From NCBI RefSeq assembly GCF_017742245.1, contig NZ_JAGHKO010000004.1, positions 248,001 to 312,000 of the forward strand: 64,000 nucleotides of DNA, in the 5' to 3' direction. Below, in pieces: positions 16,457 to 25,323 of this stretch; within the stretch, counting starts at the first letter, position 1, and every line of letters starts with the position of its first letter. A program made the position numbers and the translations under genes. The stretch comes from Niastella soli. GTDB taxonomy: Bacteria; Bacteroidota; Bacteroidia; Chitinophagales; Chitinophagaceae. The notes under the pieces were generated by a model, which searched no databases, was not told the origin of the DNA, and saw only the letters and a list, made by a program, of their open reading frames with translations.

Positions 16457-17845
16457 ATGAACAGAAGAAGTGTCTTAAAACAGCTCAGTTTAAGTGTTGG
16501 CGCTACAGTATTAGGATCAAATACCATGGCGCGTCTTACCACAGATGCCATTGAATACGAAATTCCACGCAACCCATTGCACAAACCCCTTGATAAACCT
16601 GTTACCGCCATTACGCTGGGCGCTGGCAGCCGTGGTAATGTATATGGTGGATTTGCAGAAAAATACCCTAATCAATTAGACATTATAGGTGTGGCAGAAC
16701 CCATTCCTATCCGCAACGAACGGTATGCAAAAAAACACCAGATCGAAGACAAGAACCGGTTCAATACCTGGGAACGGGTGTTTGAACGGCCCAAATTTGC
16801 AGATGCCGTCATTATTTCCATGCCCGATAACCTGCATTATGAACCCTGTATGAAAGCGTTGGAAATGGGCTACGACATCTTGTTGGAGAAACCCATTGCG
16901 CCCACAGAAAAAGAATGCCGGAATATTCTGGCGATGGCCAAAAAAACCGGCCGTATTGTGGCTGTTTGCCATGTGTTACGCTATGCGCCTTATTTTGTAA
17001 AAATGAAGGAATTGCTTCAGAATGGAACAATAGGCGAGATCATCAGCATTCAACACTTTGAACCTATTGAACACATTCACATGTCGCACTCTTATGTGCG
17101 CGGTAACTGGCATAATTCAAAACAAACAACCCCTATCATTCTGGCCAAAAGCTGCCATGACCTGGATATCTTAAAATGGATGCTCAATAAACCCGCAAAG
17201 CAGATCTCTGCCATGGGTGATTTGAAATGGTTTAGAAAAGAGAATGCCCCACAGGGCAGCACCGCCCGTTGTACCGATGGCTGCGCTATTGAACGCGAAT
17301 GTCCGTATTCAGCTATCAAAATTTACCACGACAATCGTCAGCGGTTATACGTATTTGATCTGCCCGAAGATAAAACCAAACAACCCGAAGCCATCATGGA
17401 GTATTTAAAAACTACCAATTATGGCCGTTGTGTTTACAAAATGGACAATGACCAGCCCGATCATTATATTACCAACATCCGGTTTGGCGATAACATCACC
17501 GCCAGCTTTTCCATGGAAGCCTTTACCTCTTATGCAGGCCGCCGCACGCGGGTAATGGGCTCAATGGGCGATATGGTGGGTGATATGGAAGAACTGGTGA
17601 TCACCGATTTTAAAACCGGCAAACAAACCAAACTGGTCCCCAAAGCAGAAGATGTTGCTGATTATAAAAACAGCGGCCATGGTGGTGGCGACTGGAACCT
17701 GGCGGCTGATTTTGTACAGGCCGTAGCACAACAAAATCCCAAACTACTCACGTCAACCATCGATGAATCTATAGAAAGTCACATTATGTGTTTTATGGCC
17801 GAAGAAAGCCGGAAGACCAATAAGGTGATGGATATCAAAATGTAG
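16457..17845 (+). CDS. Gfo/Idh/MocA family oxidoreductase, exported type
   Basis: 462 residues. The N-terminus MNRRSVLKQLSLSVGATVLG is twin-arginine-like, so the protein may reach the periplasm folded with its cofactor. The Rossmann motif ITLGAGSRGNVYG lies at about 51-63, and ILLEKPIAPTEKEC near 137-150 is the family EKP motif. A cysteine-containing insertion CTDGCAIERECPYSAI (about 274-289) is typical of the sugar-acting subgroup. Substrates are probably sugars or cyclitols. It follows the sulfite-oxidase-like gene by 93 bp. Confidence 0.88.
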   Translation: MNRRSVLKQLSLSVGATVLGSNTMARLTTDAIEYEIPRNPLHKPLDKPVTAITLGAGSRGNVYGGFAEKYPNQLDIIGVAEPIPIRNERYAKKHQIEDKNRFNTWERVFERPKFADAVIISMPDNLHYEPCMKALEMGYDILLEKPIAPTEKECRNILAMAKKTGRIVAVCHVLRYAPYFVKMKELLQNGTIGEIISIQHFEPIEHIHMSHSYVRGNWHNSKQTTPIILAKSCHDLDILKWMLNKPAKQISAMGDLKWFRKENAPQGSTARCTDGCAIERECPYSAIKIYHDNRQRLYVFDLPEDKTKQPEAIMEYLKTTNYGRCVYKMDNDQPDHYITNIRFGDNITASFSMEAFTSYAGRRTRVMGSMGDMVGDMEELVITDFKTGKQTKLVPKAEDVADYKNSGHGGGDWNLAADFVQAVAQQNPKLLTSTIDESIESHIMCFMAEESRKTNKVMDIKM

Positions 17846-17852
17846 CTTGAAC

Positions 17853-17880
17853 GAGGTAAGAGGCATGAAGTAAGAAGTAT
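17853..17880. repeat. GAAGTAA heptamer array (left arm)
   Basis: Four 7-nt units: GAGGTAA, GAGGCAT, GAAGTAA, GAAGTAT, starting 8 bases after the Gfo/Idh/MocA stop codon. Inverted partner at 17937-17978; the spacer itself contains TGGCAGGA facing TCCCGCCA. Confidence 0.8.
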
Positions 17881-17936
17881 GAAAAACCCAAATGGCAGGA
17901 CACCCGATAATTGTCGACACTCCCGCCATTAAGGAT

Positions 17937-17978
17937 CTTCCTACTTCCTACTTCTTACTCCTTACTTCCTACTTATAA
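17937..17978. repeat. CTTCCTA heptamer array (right arm)
   Basis: Six 7-nt units: CTTCCTA twice, CTTCTTA, CTCCTTA, CTTCCTA, CTTATAA. Reverse complement in word type of 17853-17880 and the same family as 2771-2805. Confidence 0.85.
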
Positions 17979-17989
17979 CACCGATCTTC

Positions 17990-18397
17990 ATGAAACAGAT
18001 CTACCTGGTAGCGCTCGCTTCCCTGACCATGCTTGCTTCCTGCGATTATTTTATGTATACGCCCCGTTTCAAAAGCCAGAAAAGACGTGAGCAACCATCC
18101 ATCTTTATATGTGAACGAATAGTTGACTTCCGGCTGGAAGAAGGCCGCTGGCCTAATTCAAAAGAAGAAATGATGGCCAAAGGAAAAAAATACCAAGACG
18201 TATTTAATGGATTCAAATATACCTGGACCGACTTTAAAATAAAAGACTCCAACACCATGACCTTTTATTTTGAAGATCATATTACTGACAATACCAGTTA
18301 TGAAGAAACAGGTAAAAGCGAATTAAACACCTATGGTGGCAGGGTCATTTTTTATAAGGTAAAAGACAAATTCGCCTATACCATCAAAATGCATTAG
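17990..18397 (+). CDS. small lipoprotein, function unknown
   Basis: 135 residues with a lipoprotein signal: LVALASLTMLASC, lipid-modified Cys19. The remainder includes ICERIVDFRLEEGRWPNSKEE, a short helix followed by a W/YPxS motif that recurs in the lipoprotein at 53875 (ALIELYKVRFGEYPASLDS), and a beta-rich C-terminus (YEETGKSELNTYGGRVIFY). No family is recognised. It converges with the GH2 gene with 5 bp between the stop codons. Confidence 0.7.
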   Translation: MKQIYLVALASLTMLASCDYFMYTPRFKSQKRREQPSIFICERIVDFRLEEGRWPNSKEEMMAKGKKYQDVFNGFKYTWTDFKIKDSNTMTFYFEDHITDNTSYEETGKSELNTYGGRVIFYKVKDKFAYTIKMH

Positions 18398-18402
18398 AAC
18401 AC

Positions 18403-21357
18403 TCAGGGCTTTTCATACACCTCGGCTTCTATAATGCTCAGCGTTCCTTTGGCTTTCGAATCGTCGCGGGCAACGCCATCATCCAACTTCTTACCATTCA
18501 CTTCCACCATTATATTACCGCCTTCATCTTTTGAAAGCGTAGCCAGGTGGATCCTTACTTTTTTTCCTTTTTCGGGTTTGCAGGCAATGGTATAATAACC
18601 CAGGGTAGGTTTGGTAGCACCCTTAAACACTTCCTTGCCATCGACCGTGATTACTAATGGATACGCCCGGCTTCGGAAATTATTCAGCTTCAGGGTTACT
18701 TCGCTTACGGTGGCCGGCCGCTCCAGTTCATATTCAATCCAGGCGGTTTCCAGTTTGCCATCATTTACCCAGTCACTTAATTCATTATCATCATAACTGG
18801 CAAAAGCGCTGTCGGCATGGGCGCCGGCCGTAGCTTTTACAATGGCAATGGGTGTGCGTGTTACATAATAGGAAGGCGTTGCGGGCGTTGCGCCTCTATC
18901 CTGTCTGGGAAATACCCCCTGGTCTGGCAGCCGGCGCGACAATCCATCTTTTTCTTCAAAGGGCATTGTAGTGAATGTATCTATGGCAGATCTTAATCCG
19001 TCGGCAGTAGCTTTCAGGGTGATCAAACCGGGCGTAGTGGTAGAACGGACCAATATCCGGTTCACGCCATTTTCAACGGGTAAGCTTTTAGCCAGGATGT
19101 AATTATCGGGGCCTATGGCCATACCGCCCCGCCATTCAGCCGGTCCTTCCAAGGTAAAATTGACCATGTTTAATGCGGTGGGACAGCGCTGTCCGTACAT
19201 ATCAACCACTTCTATTTCTATAAGGGCCAGATCATGACCATCCGCCATCACCGGGCTGTGTCTCCATACATGGCGTAACCGAAGTGCTGCCGGTGGCCGT
19301 ATGGTAGAATGGTTGGCCTGGCACACTTCTATACCTTTGCTATCATACCCAATGGCTGAAATGGTTCCCGGCTGCCACTCCACATCTTTAAATGTGAACA
19401 GGAAACCATCGCTTTTTTGTCCAAACCCCAACGATTTGCGATTTACTTTTAGCTCCACTTTATCAGCTGATGACACTACATAAATATCTTTTTTCACCCC
19501 CGGTTCATAATTCCAGTGGCCAATAATCCGCGCCCTGTATTTTTCGGGGTTTACCCATCCGTCCCACATTACCTGGTTGGCATAGAAGTTTTCTTTTTCA
19601 ATACGCAAGGCATCCACCTCACCGCTGCGCCGGTAATTCTCTGCACCGCGGTGATGTGTGTTGGATTCTGAAAACACAATGTTCACGCCGCCTGCGCTCA
19701 CGCGTTTGCCGGTGCCCGGACGTTCGTTCCAGAATTCAAACCACCGCTTTACATTTTCCACTGCATGCGATTCCATATTGCGGTTATATACGGCCGCATT
19801 TTGTCCATTATACAAAGGCCCGTCGCCATCTTTGTGATAGGGCGGGGTATAGTTATCCCAATATTTGCGCGATCCTTCATCGCGTGAAAATTCCATGGCC
19901 CACATGGGAATGTGCGCGCTTTTGTTGGTGTACAACATTTCACCACCGTATTCAGCCACTTTACTGTCGAGCATTTCTCGGGAACCGATGGCCCGGCCTC
20001 CTTGTGGGTCATACTGATCACGAATGGCTTTCATTTCCCGCATGTGTTCTTCACTGATAGACTCATTGCCCGATTCATAAAAAATGATACTGGGGCTGTT
20101 CCTGTTATAAATAATGGCATCGCGCATAACGGCTTTGCGTTGCTCCCATCTTACTCCGGTAACATCATGCTCGGCATCGCCCGCCGGCATGGCTTGCATC
20201 AACCCAACCCGGTCACAGCTTTCCACATCCTGTTTCCAGGGGGTAATGTGCATCCAACGCACCAGGTTGGCGTTGCCCTGCACCATTAACCCATTGCTGT
20301 AATCACTTAACCAGGCCGGAACACTTACTCCAATGGCCGGCCATTCATTACTGGTGCGCTGGGCATAGCCATGCACCATGATCACACGGTCGTTCAGGTA
20401 GATCATTCCATCTTTGAATTCCGTTTTACGAAAACCGGTGGTGGTGCGTACCGCATCTACCAGCTTGCCATTCACCTTTAATTTAGTATAGATCATATAT
20501 AAAGAGCCATACCCCCAGCTCCAGAAGCCCAGGTCGTGCACTACCGAATCAGCCTTTATAATGGCCGTAGCACCGGGTGCCAGGGTGGTAGCAACACCTG
20601 AAAAAGTTATTGCCTTTTTGCTGGTGTTAAAGCTCACTTCATATTCGACGGTTTGCGGTTTATCGGTCTCATTCTTTATTTGTGATTCGGCATGAATGCT
20701 GGCCGATCCGTCTTTTATATTAAACTGATCGGCATAGATATAAACACCGGTTGTGCCCAGGGTTGAGTACAAGGGCAGGGTTTGATATACTTTACCGGTA
20801 ATGTGCAGGTATACATTCTTGTTAATACCGCCATAGTTGGCGTTGAAATTCTTATCCTCCCATTGAAATTTAGTGTTGGTGGCTTTTTCTTTATAATCCC
20901 AGCTGTTATCGATGCGAACGGCCAGCACGTTTTCAGAATCACCCACATGTACCTGGTCTGAAATATCGAAACCAAAAGCAGTGATGCCATTCTCATGCAG
21001 GCCAATGTATTTTCCATTTAAATAAAACTCCCCCGCCTGTCTGATGCCTTCAAACTCCAGGAATACTTTTTGTCCTTTTGCAGTAGCAGGTACTTTAAAA
21101 TGCTTGCGATACCAGGCAATGCCGGTACTGAGGTCTTTTATGTCCTTTTTAAAAGCCTCGTCTTCATTCCAGGCATAGGGCAGGGTGACCGGTTTCCAGC
21201 CGGCATCATTAAACGAAGTATGTTGAGCATCAGGGTTATCGCCTACAAAAACTTTCCAGCTGCTATTGAAGTTATATTTGGTACGTTGGGCTTGTGCGTA
21301 CAGGCAGACGAATGTCAGCAGGAAAGCAATAACATTTTTTTTTATCATATGGCGCAT
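18403..21357 (-). CDS. glycoside hydrolase family 2 enzyme (beta-galactosidase-like)
   Basis: 984 residues with a Sec signal peptide (VIAFLLTFVCLYAQA, cleaved about residue 24). Domains in order: GH2 sugar-binding (30-185), immunoglobulin-like (190-310), TIM barrel (312-600), DUF4982-like (about 625-690), further sandwich domains, and a discoidin-like C-terminal part (NDGKLETAWIEYELERPA). Acid/base Glu432 lies in ESGNES and the likely nucleophile Glu489 in MWAMEFSRDEG. The enzyme cleaves beta-linked glycosides outside the cytoplasm. There is no SusC/SusD pair nearby, so it is not in a classical polysaccharide locus. An alternative start is Met4 (21348). Confidence 0.92.
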   Translation of the reverse strand: MRHMIKKNVIAFLLTFVCLYAQAQRTKYNFNSSWKVFVGDNPDAQHTSFNDAGWKPVTLPYAWNEDEAFKKDIKDLSTGIAWYRKHFKVPATAKGQKVFLEFEGIRQAGEFYLNGKYIGLHENGITAFGFDISDQVHVGDSENVLAVRIDNSWDYKEKATNTKFQWEDKNFNANYGGINKNVYLHITGKVYQTLPLYSTLGTTGVYIYADQFNIKDGSASIHAESQIKNETDKPQTVEYEVSFNTSKKAITFSGVATTLAPGATAIIKADSVVHDLGFWSWGYGSLYMIYTKLKVNGKLVDAVRTTTGFRKTEFKDGMIYLNDRVIMVHGYAQRTSNEWPAIGVSVPAWLSDYSNGLMVQGNANLVRWMHITPWKQDVESCDRVGLMQAMPAGDAEHDVTGVRWEQRKAVMRDAIIYNRNSPSIIFYESGNESISEEHMREMKAIRDQYDPQGGRAIGSREMLDSKVAEYGGEMLYTNKSAHIPMWAMEFSRDEGSRKYWDNYTPPYHKDGDGPLYNGQNAAVYNRNMESHAVENVKRWFEFWNERPGTGKRVSAGGVNIVFSESNTHHRGAENYRRSGEVDALRIEKENFYANQVMWDGWVNPEKYRARIIGHWNYEPGVKKDIYVVSSADKVELKVNRKSLGFGQKSDGFLFTFKDVEWQPGTISAIGYDSKGIEVCQANHSTIRPPAALRLRHVWRHSPVMADGHDLALIEIEVVDMYGQRCPTALNMVNFTLEGPAEWRGGMAIGPDNYILAKSLPVENGVNRILVRSTTTPGLITLKATADGLRSAIDTFTTMPFEEKDGLSRRLPDQGVFPRQDRGATPATPSYYVTRTPIAIVKATAGAHADSAFASYDDNELSDWVNDGKLETAWIEYELERPATVSEVTLKLNNFRSRAYPLVITVDGKEVFKGATKPTLGYYTIACKPEKGKKVRIHLATLSKDEGGNIMVEVNGKKLDDGVARDDSKAKGTLSIIEAEVYEKP

Positions 21358-21370
21358 TGTAATACGTGCC

Positions 21371-21378
21371 CAAATATA
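21371..21378 (-). promoter_or_regulatory. -7 promoter element of GH2 gene
   Basis: Minus strand TATATTTG, exact TAnnTTTG, 13 bases before the ATG at 21357 (22 before the alternative start at 21348). The short leader favours the inner start slightly. Confidence 0.5.
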
Positions 21379-21502
21379 GAAGCCGAACTTATGGCAACTA
21401 TCCTGTTGAGTCCTGCGCTGAAATAGCTTACTGTTGCGCCAAACAAGCTTAGTTTTTGGTAAATTACAAGAGAGTTAACCACGGAATAAAACCATTTAAA
21501 CT

Positions 21503-21901
21503 ATGTCAACAGAAAAACAACCCACCTACGGCAATGGCAAGATCTGTTATATTGAAATGGCCGCTGAAGATATTGAAAGCTCTTCCGCATTTTACCAGGC
21601 AGTATTTGGTTGGAACATCCGTAAACGCGGCGATGGCGCCACTTCATTTGATGATGGAGTAGGTGAAGTAAGCGGCGCCTGGGTAAAAGGTCGCGCTCCA
21701 GCCACTACACCCGGATTGCTGGTATATGTTATGGTTGACGACATAGAAGATACCATTGCCAAAGTGATTGCCAATGGCGGCACTATTGTACAACCGGTTG
21801 GCGAAGATGCCCCCGAGATCACCGCCCGTTTTCGCGACCCCGCCGGAAATGTTATTGGATTGTATCAAAATCCACCCCCAGAAAAAGGCAATGGGCAATA
21901 G
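21503..21901 (+). CDS. VOC family (glyoxalase-fold) protein
   Basis: 132 residues forming one glyoxalase/bleomycin-resistance-type domain: KICYIEMAAEDIESSSAFYQAVFGW at the N-terminus, LLVYVMVDDIEDTIAKVIANGG in the middle and RFRDPAGNVIGLYQ at the end. Members bind a metal and small molecules; the many subtypes cannot be separated by eye. The start MSTEKQPTYGNGK is directly before the first strand. The end of the gene overlaps a GGCAATG-type repeat word (KGNGQ), and repeats follow at once. Confidence 0.85.
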   Translation: MSTEKQPTYGNGKICYIEMAAEDIESSSAFYQAVFGWNIRKRGDGATSFDDGVGEVSGAWVKGRAPATTPGLLVYVMVDDIEDTIAKVIANGGTIVQPVGEDAPEITARFRDPAGNVIGLYQNPPPEKGNGQ

Positions 21902-21910
21902 TGTTAAGTT

Positions 21911-21959
21911 AATGCTTGTTAAAAGGAATCCCCTCCCGGGAGGGGAAGGGGTGGGTTTA
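21911..21959. repeat. dispersed copy of the 30.3-kb tandem unit core
   Basis: Inverted copy of the core of the 92-bp units at 30291-30571, sharing AATGCTT, AAGGAATCCCCTCCCGGGAG and GGGGTGGGTTTA in the same order. The centre CCCCTCCCGGGAGGGG is a perfect palindrome. The rest of the 307-bp space to 22208 holds GTTTGCC/GTCTGCC heptamers (about 22050-22080), TTGCCCA words and GAGCGTAGCGAAGGTCCCG copies; no gene is seen. Confidence 0.8.
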
Positions 21960-22193
21960 AGTAGGCAATGGCAATAATGTTGGCGATCCACCTAGCGAGT
22001 CTTGATAACCAGAATAACGAATACAGTCGCGAGGTATGCGTAGCGAAGGTCCCGTCTGCCGTTTGCCGTTTGCCGTCTGCCTGAAGCGAGTCAGGCTATT
22101 AGTTGGAAATTACCTATTGCCCATTGCTATTCCCCATTGCCTGTTAGCAGACCTGAGCGTAGCGAAGGTCCCGTCTGCCGTCTGCCTTTCTCT

Positions 22194-22201
22194 TACCTTT
22201 G
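22194..22201 (+). promoter_or_regulatory. -7 promoter element of DUF2071 gene
   Basis: TACCTTTG, exact TAnnTTTG, ending only 7 bases before the ATG at 22209, so the transcript should be nearly leaderless. It also excludes the longer open frame that starts at 22137 inside repeat sequence. Confidence 0.5.
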
Positions 22202-22208
22202 CATTACT

Positions 22209-22925
22209 ATGAAACAAAGGAAATTCCTTAGCGCACAATGGCTCCGACTTATTATGGCCAATTATGTAGTTGATCCCCACATCCTGAAACCCTTCCTGCC
22301 CGCCAAAACCGAATTGGACACCTGGAACGGCCGCACCTATGTAAGTCTGGTTGGATTTCTTTTTCATGATACCCGGGTGATGCGCATCCCCGTACCCTTT
22401 CATACCAGTTTCCCCGAAGTGAACCTGCGCTTTTACGTTCGGTATAAAGAAAACGACCAATATAAACGAGGCGTGGTGTTTGTTAAAGAGATCGTTCCCA
22501 AACCCGCGATCACCTTTGTTGCCAACTCGCTGTTTAAGGAGCGGTATGTTACGCTGCCCATGAAAACCTTTATGGAATTGACTGCTGAGGAACAACACAT
22601 AGGTTACCAATGGAAATTTAATAACCACTGGAATAAGTTAGAAGTAAAAACGGGGTTGAAAAAATTTCCGCTGCAGGCCGGCAGTGAAGAAGAATTTATT
22701 ACCGAACATTTCTGGGGCTATTCCACGCTGAATGAACACATGACCGGTGAATACCAGGTATCCCATCCCAGCTGGGATGTTTTCCCGGTAAAACAATATA
22801 ACATCGATTGCGATTTTGGTAAACTATACGGCCCCTCGTTTTCAGTATTGAAAGAACAGGCGCCCGTTTCTGTATTCCTGGCCGAGGGATCGGAGATCAA
22901 TGTGTATAGTAAACGGGTGGTTTGA
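22209..22925 (+). CDS. DUF2071 (YqjF family) protein
   Basis: 238 residues, usual length for YqjF-like proteins. Recognisable are MKQRKFLSAQWLRLIMANY, then FLPAKTELDTWNGRTYVSLVG, FHTSFPEVNLRFYVR (family motif E-N/V-R-Y), and the C-terminal PSFSVLKEQAPVSVFLAEGS. The family resembles acetoacetate decarboxylase-like folds; its role is unknown. The frame is open upstream to 22137, but that part encodes RPERSEG and other repeat-derived residues and precedes the promoter. No functionally linked neighbour. Confidence 0.88.
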   Translation: MKQRKFLSAQWLRLIMANYVVDPHILKPFLPAKTELDTWNGRTYVSLVGFLFHDTRVMRIPVPFHTSFPEVNLRFYVRYKENDQYKRGVVFVKEIVPKPAITFVANSLFKERYVTLPMKTFMELTAEEQHIGYQWKFNNHWNKLEVKTGLKKFPLQAGSEEEFITEHFWGYSTLNEHMTGEYQVSHPSWDVFPVKQYNIDCDFGKLYGPSFSVLKEQAPVSVFLAEGSEINVYSKRVV

Positions 22926-23171
22926 GGGGTAAAGTCAAGTTGATCAGTTGACCAGGAATTCGGGTTGATAGGGGTGATAGGGGTGACAGAGGAAATCAGA
23001 ACAGGTGATTGTTTTCTAAATATAAATAGGTTAGAGTTTACCAGTTGATCTGCTCCATCTGGCGGCGTCCCCCTACTAAAAAACGAACAAACTAAATAAC
23101 GAACGAACTCAATAATCTAATCCTGGAACAGAAAGATAATCACTTAAAACGTTGAGCACTAACCTTTCAAC

Positions 23172-23681
23172 TTATAACTTTTTTAAGATCTTCTTCGCCC
23201 TGGAATGAAAAGCTGCCGTTTCATAGGGCCACCGTTCTTCGATGATCAACTTTAGTTCAGCTTTTATGTCGGGGTATTCGGCCGACAGGTTTTCCAGAAT
23301 GGTCAGCGAAAATGCTTTGATGGCCGGGGCGGTATCGTTGTCGGCTACGAACTCGAAACAGTCGTTCATAACCTGACCATGAAAGCGCTTGGGGATGGTT
23401 ACGTATTGAAGCAGCCGCACTACATTTCTGACCACCGCAATATGTGCGTCTGGCTTTTTCAGCAGCGGAAGGATCTGCTTAAAATAAGGAGTTATCAGTT
23501 CAGGGTGCTTCTCCACACAAATACTCAGTGGCCAGCCGGCCCGTTGAGTTACCCGGTATTCCCCTTTTAAAAATTGTTGCATCAGGTCTGCAAACCGATC
23601 TTTATCGCCCCCCACATATTTTACAATTCGTAAACATTGAGTTTTAGAATGCTCCTTTTCAATTGCTTTTAATAAATCCAT
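23172..23681 (-). CDS. HEAT-repeat-like helical protein
   Basis: 169 residues, all alpha-helical. Paired helices such as FADLMQQFLKGEYRVTQRAGW, ITPYFKQILPLLKKPD and AIKAFSLTILENLSAEYPDI have HEAT/ARM-like spacing, and the RAGWPLS segment resembles DNA alkylation-repair-like HEAT proteins. No catalytic residues stand out. It is divergent from the SAM hydrolase-like lipoprotein gene, with 34 bp between the start codons. Confidence 0.72.
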   Translation of the reverse strand: MDLLKAIEKEHSKTQCLRIVKYVGGDKDRFADLMQQFLKGEYRVTQRAGWPLSICVEKHPELITPYFKQILPLLKKPDAHIAVVRNVVRLLQYVTIPKRFHGQVMNDCFEFVADNDTAPAIKAFSLTILENLSAEYPDIKAELKLIIEERWPYETAAFHSRAKKILKKL

Positions 23682-23682
23682 A

Positions 23683-23690
23683 TAAATTTG
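23683..23690 (+). promoter_or_regulatory. -7 promoter element of SAM hydrolase-like gene
   Basis: TAAATTTG, exact TAnnTTTG, 25 bases before the ATG at 23716. It begins 2 bases outside the divergent HEAT-like gene's start codon. Confidence 0.45.
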
Positions 23691-23715
23691 AAAATAGCCA
23701 TTTTAAAATTATCAA

Positions 23716-24621
23716 ATGAAAAAGACCCAGGTATTAATCGTTTTTACAATCTGTATAGTGACCGCCTGTAACCACCAAAAAGGTGTGGTGGTTTTTCAAA
23801 CCGATTATGGACTGAAGGATGGAGCCGTGGCAGCCATGAAAGGAGTGGCCACCGGTGTTGATCCGGATCTGAAGTTATACGACCTTACCCATGAAATCCC
23901 GGCCTTCAATATTTGGGAAGGCGCCTACCGGTTGCAGCAAACGGCCCCTTACTGGCCAACCGGGACGGTTTTTGTTTCGGTGGTTGATCCGGGCGTTGGA
24001 ACTGACCGTAAATCGGTAGTGCTGAAAACCAAGACCGGGCATTATTTCGTTACGCCGGATAATGGCACCCTCACATTAATAGCCCAATCCCTTGGCATTG
24101 AATCAGTGCGCGAAATCAATGAGGAATTAAATAGAAGGAAAAACTCCCAGGCGTCCTACACCTTTCATGGCCGGGATGTATATGCATACACCGGAGCGAG
24201 GTTGGCGGCCGGAGTGATCAAATTTGAACAGGTGGGTCGGGAGTTACCCCCGGCGGTGGTGACCATTCCTTACCAAAAAGCTGTGAATCAAGGCGATTCT
24301 ATACTGGGTAACATACCCATCCTTGACGTGCAATATGGGAACATCTGGACTAACATTAACGACTCGATTTTCAAAGTGTTACACGTGGAACCTAAAGAAA
24401 AAGTAGAGGTAAATATCAATAGAAATGGCACCCCGGTCTTTAGTCAGGATGTTGAATTTGTACACACGTTCGGAGACGTGCCGGCGGGAAAAACGTTGGC
24501 CTATATGAACAGCCTAATGAACTTTTCTCTGGCCATTAATATGGGAAACATGGCCGATTCTTTCCATATAAACAGCGGAGCGGAGTGGAATATTGTAGTC
24601 AAAAGGAAAAAACCAAATTAA
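23716..24621 (+). CDS. SAM hydrolase / hydroxide adenosyltransferase (DUF62) family lipoprotein
   Basis: 301 residues. The DUF62 family hydrolyses S-adenosylmethionine to adenosine and methionine; relatives are fluorinase and chlorinase. Visible motifs: VVFQTDYGLKDGAVAAMKG at the N-domain start, the triad Asp91 and Arg98 in VVDPGVGTDRKSVV and His151 in TFHGRDVYAY, with spacing close to the archaeal enzyme's Asp/Arg/His. Unusually, a lipoprotein-type signal (IVFTICIVTAC, Cys18) precedes the domain, which would place it outside the cytoplasm where SAM is not expected. Function in that location is open. Confidence 0.88.
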   Translation: MKKTQVLIVFTICIVTACNHQKGVVVFQTDYGLKDGAVAAMKGVATGVDPDLKLYDLTHEIPAFNIWEGAYRLQQTAPYWPTGTVFVSVVDPGVGTDRKSVVLKTKTGHYFVTPDNGTLTLIAQSLGIESVREINEELNRRKNSQASYTFHGRDVYAYTGARLAAGVIKFEQVGRELPPAVVTIPYQKAVNQGDSILGNIPILDVQYGNIWTNINDSIFKVLHVEPKEKVEVNINRNGTPVFSQDVEFVHTFGDVPAGKTLAYMNSLMNFSLAINMGNMADSFHINSGAEWNIVVKRKKPN

Positions 24622-25206
24622 TTTTTACACAATACGGCCTAATTGGTGGATAACCAGACAACTAGGGCAAGCAAGACAGAAGGGAATTTTATACAGGGAG
24701 AAAGGAACCAGAAAGCATCAAATCAATTCTGATTATTATAGCTTTATAAAATTCAACTCGCATTAAAATACAAGCCATTTATTCAAAGTAGCTTAAAAAT
24801 GGCAGCGATCACGGCGGTCTTTTTGAATACAATGCCAAAAGCAGGTCAACCAAGTTCTAATTTAATTGAAGAAAATAGTCAAAATAAATTGATTACTAGT
24901 AATTTTTAATTCAAAAATACCGGCCGTCTCCCATGTAATACCATCATTGTAGTTGGGATCGCGACACCCGGGCCATAGCAACACTATAGATCAGCCAAAC
25001 CAAAGTCACCTTATTCCCCTGATTACCCTATGGGCCAGTCATACAACAGCGACGATTCGGGCTTAGACACCATATGGCCCGGCCGTAGATCAGCCGGGCC
25101 ATAGATACACCGATGTTGGCCGGGCAATGAGTTATGCAAATTCCAGGTGCCCGACCTCGTGGCGCTGATCTAAGATTTTCTTCGCGATTTGATCGGGATT
25201 ATCAAT
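24622..25206. other. gene-free region
   Basis: No convincing open frame. Around 24969-25100 there are degenerate repeats of the words CGGGCCATAG and TAGATCAGCC (24970, 24988, 25087, 25094 areas) and GGCCCGGCC. It may be an eroded repeat or gene remnant; nothing identifiable remains. Confidence 0.4.
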
Positions 25207-25270
25207 GACCTGACAGGGACCTAACAAGGACCTCACAAGGTCCTAACAGGGACCTTATCCCTGTCAGGTC
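25207..25270. repeat. nested palindrome
   Basis: Outer arms GACCTGACAGGGA (25207-25219) and TCCCTGTCAGGTC (25258-25270) are perfect 13-bp inverted repeats. Inside them AGGACCT (25227-25233) and AGGTCCT (25238-25244) form a second hairpin with a CACA loop. It lies 53 bp beyond the 3' end of the serine hydrolase gene. No strong T run follows on either strand. Confidence 0.85.
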
Positions 25271-25323
25271 CAAGTAATGTCCCTGTTTGGCACTGGATAT
25301 TTTGGACATCTGCGGTATAGGTG

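Noticed and set aside
22137-22208. N-terminal extension RPERSEG of the DUF2071 protein
   Set aside because: Repeat-derived, lies upstream of a -7 element, and is not part of the family.
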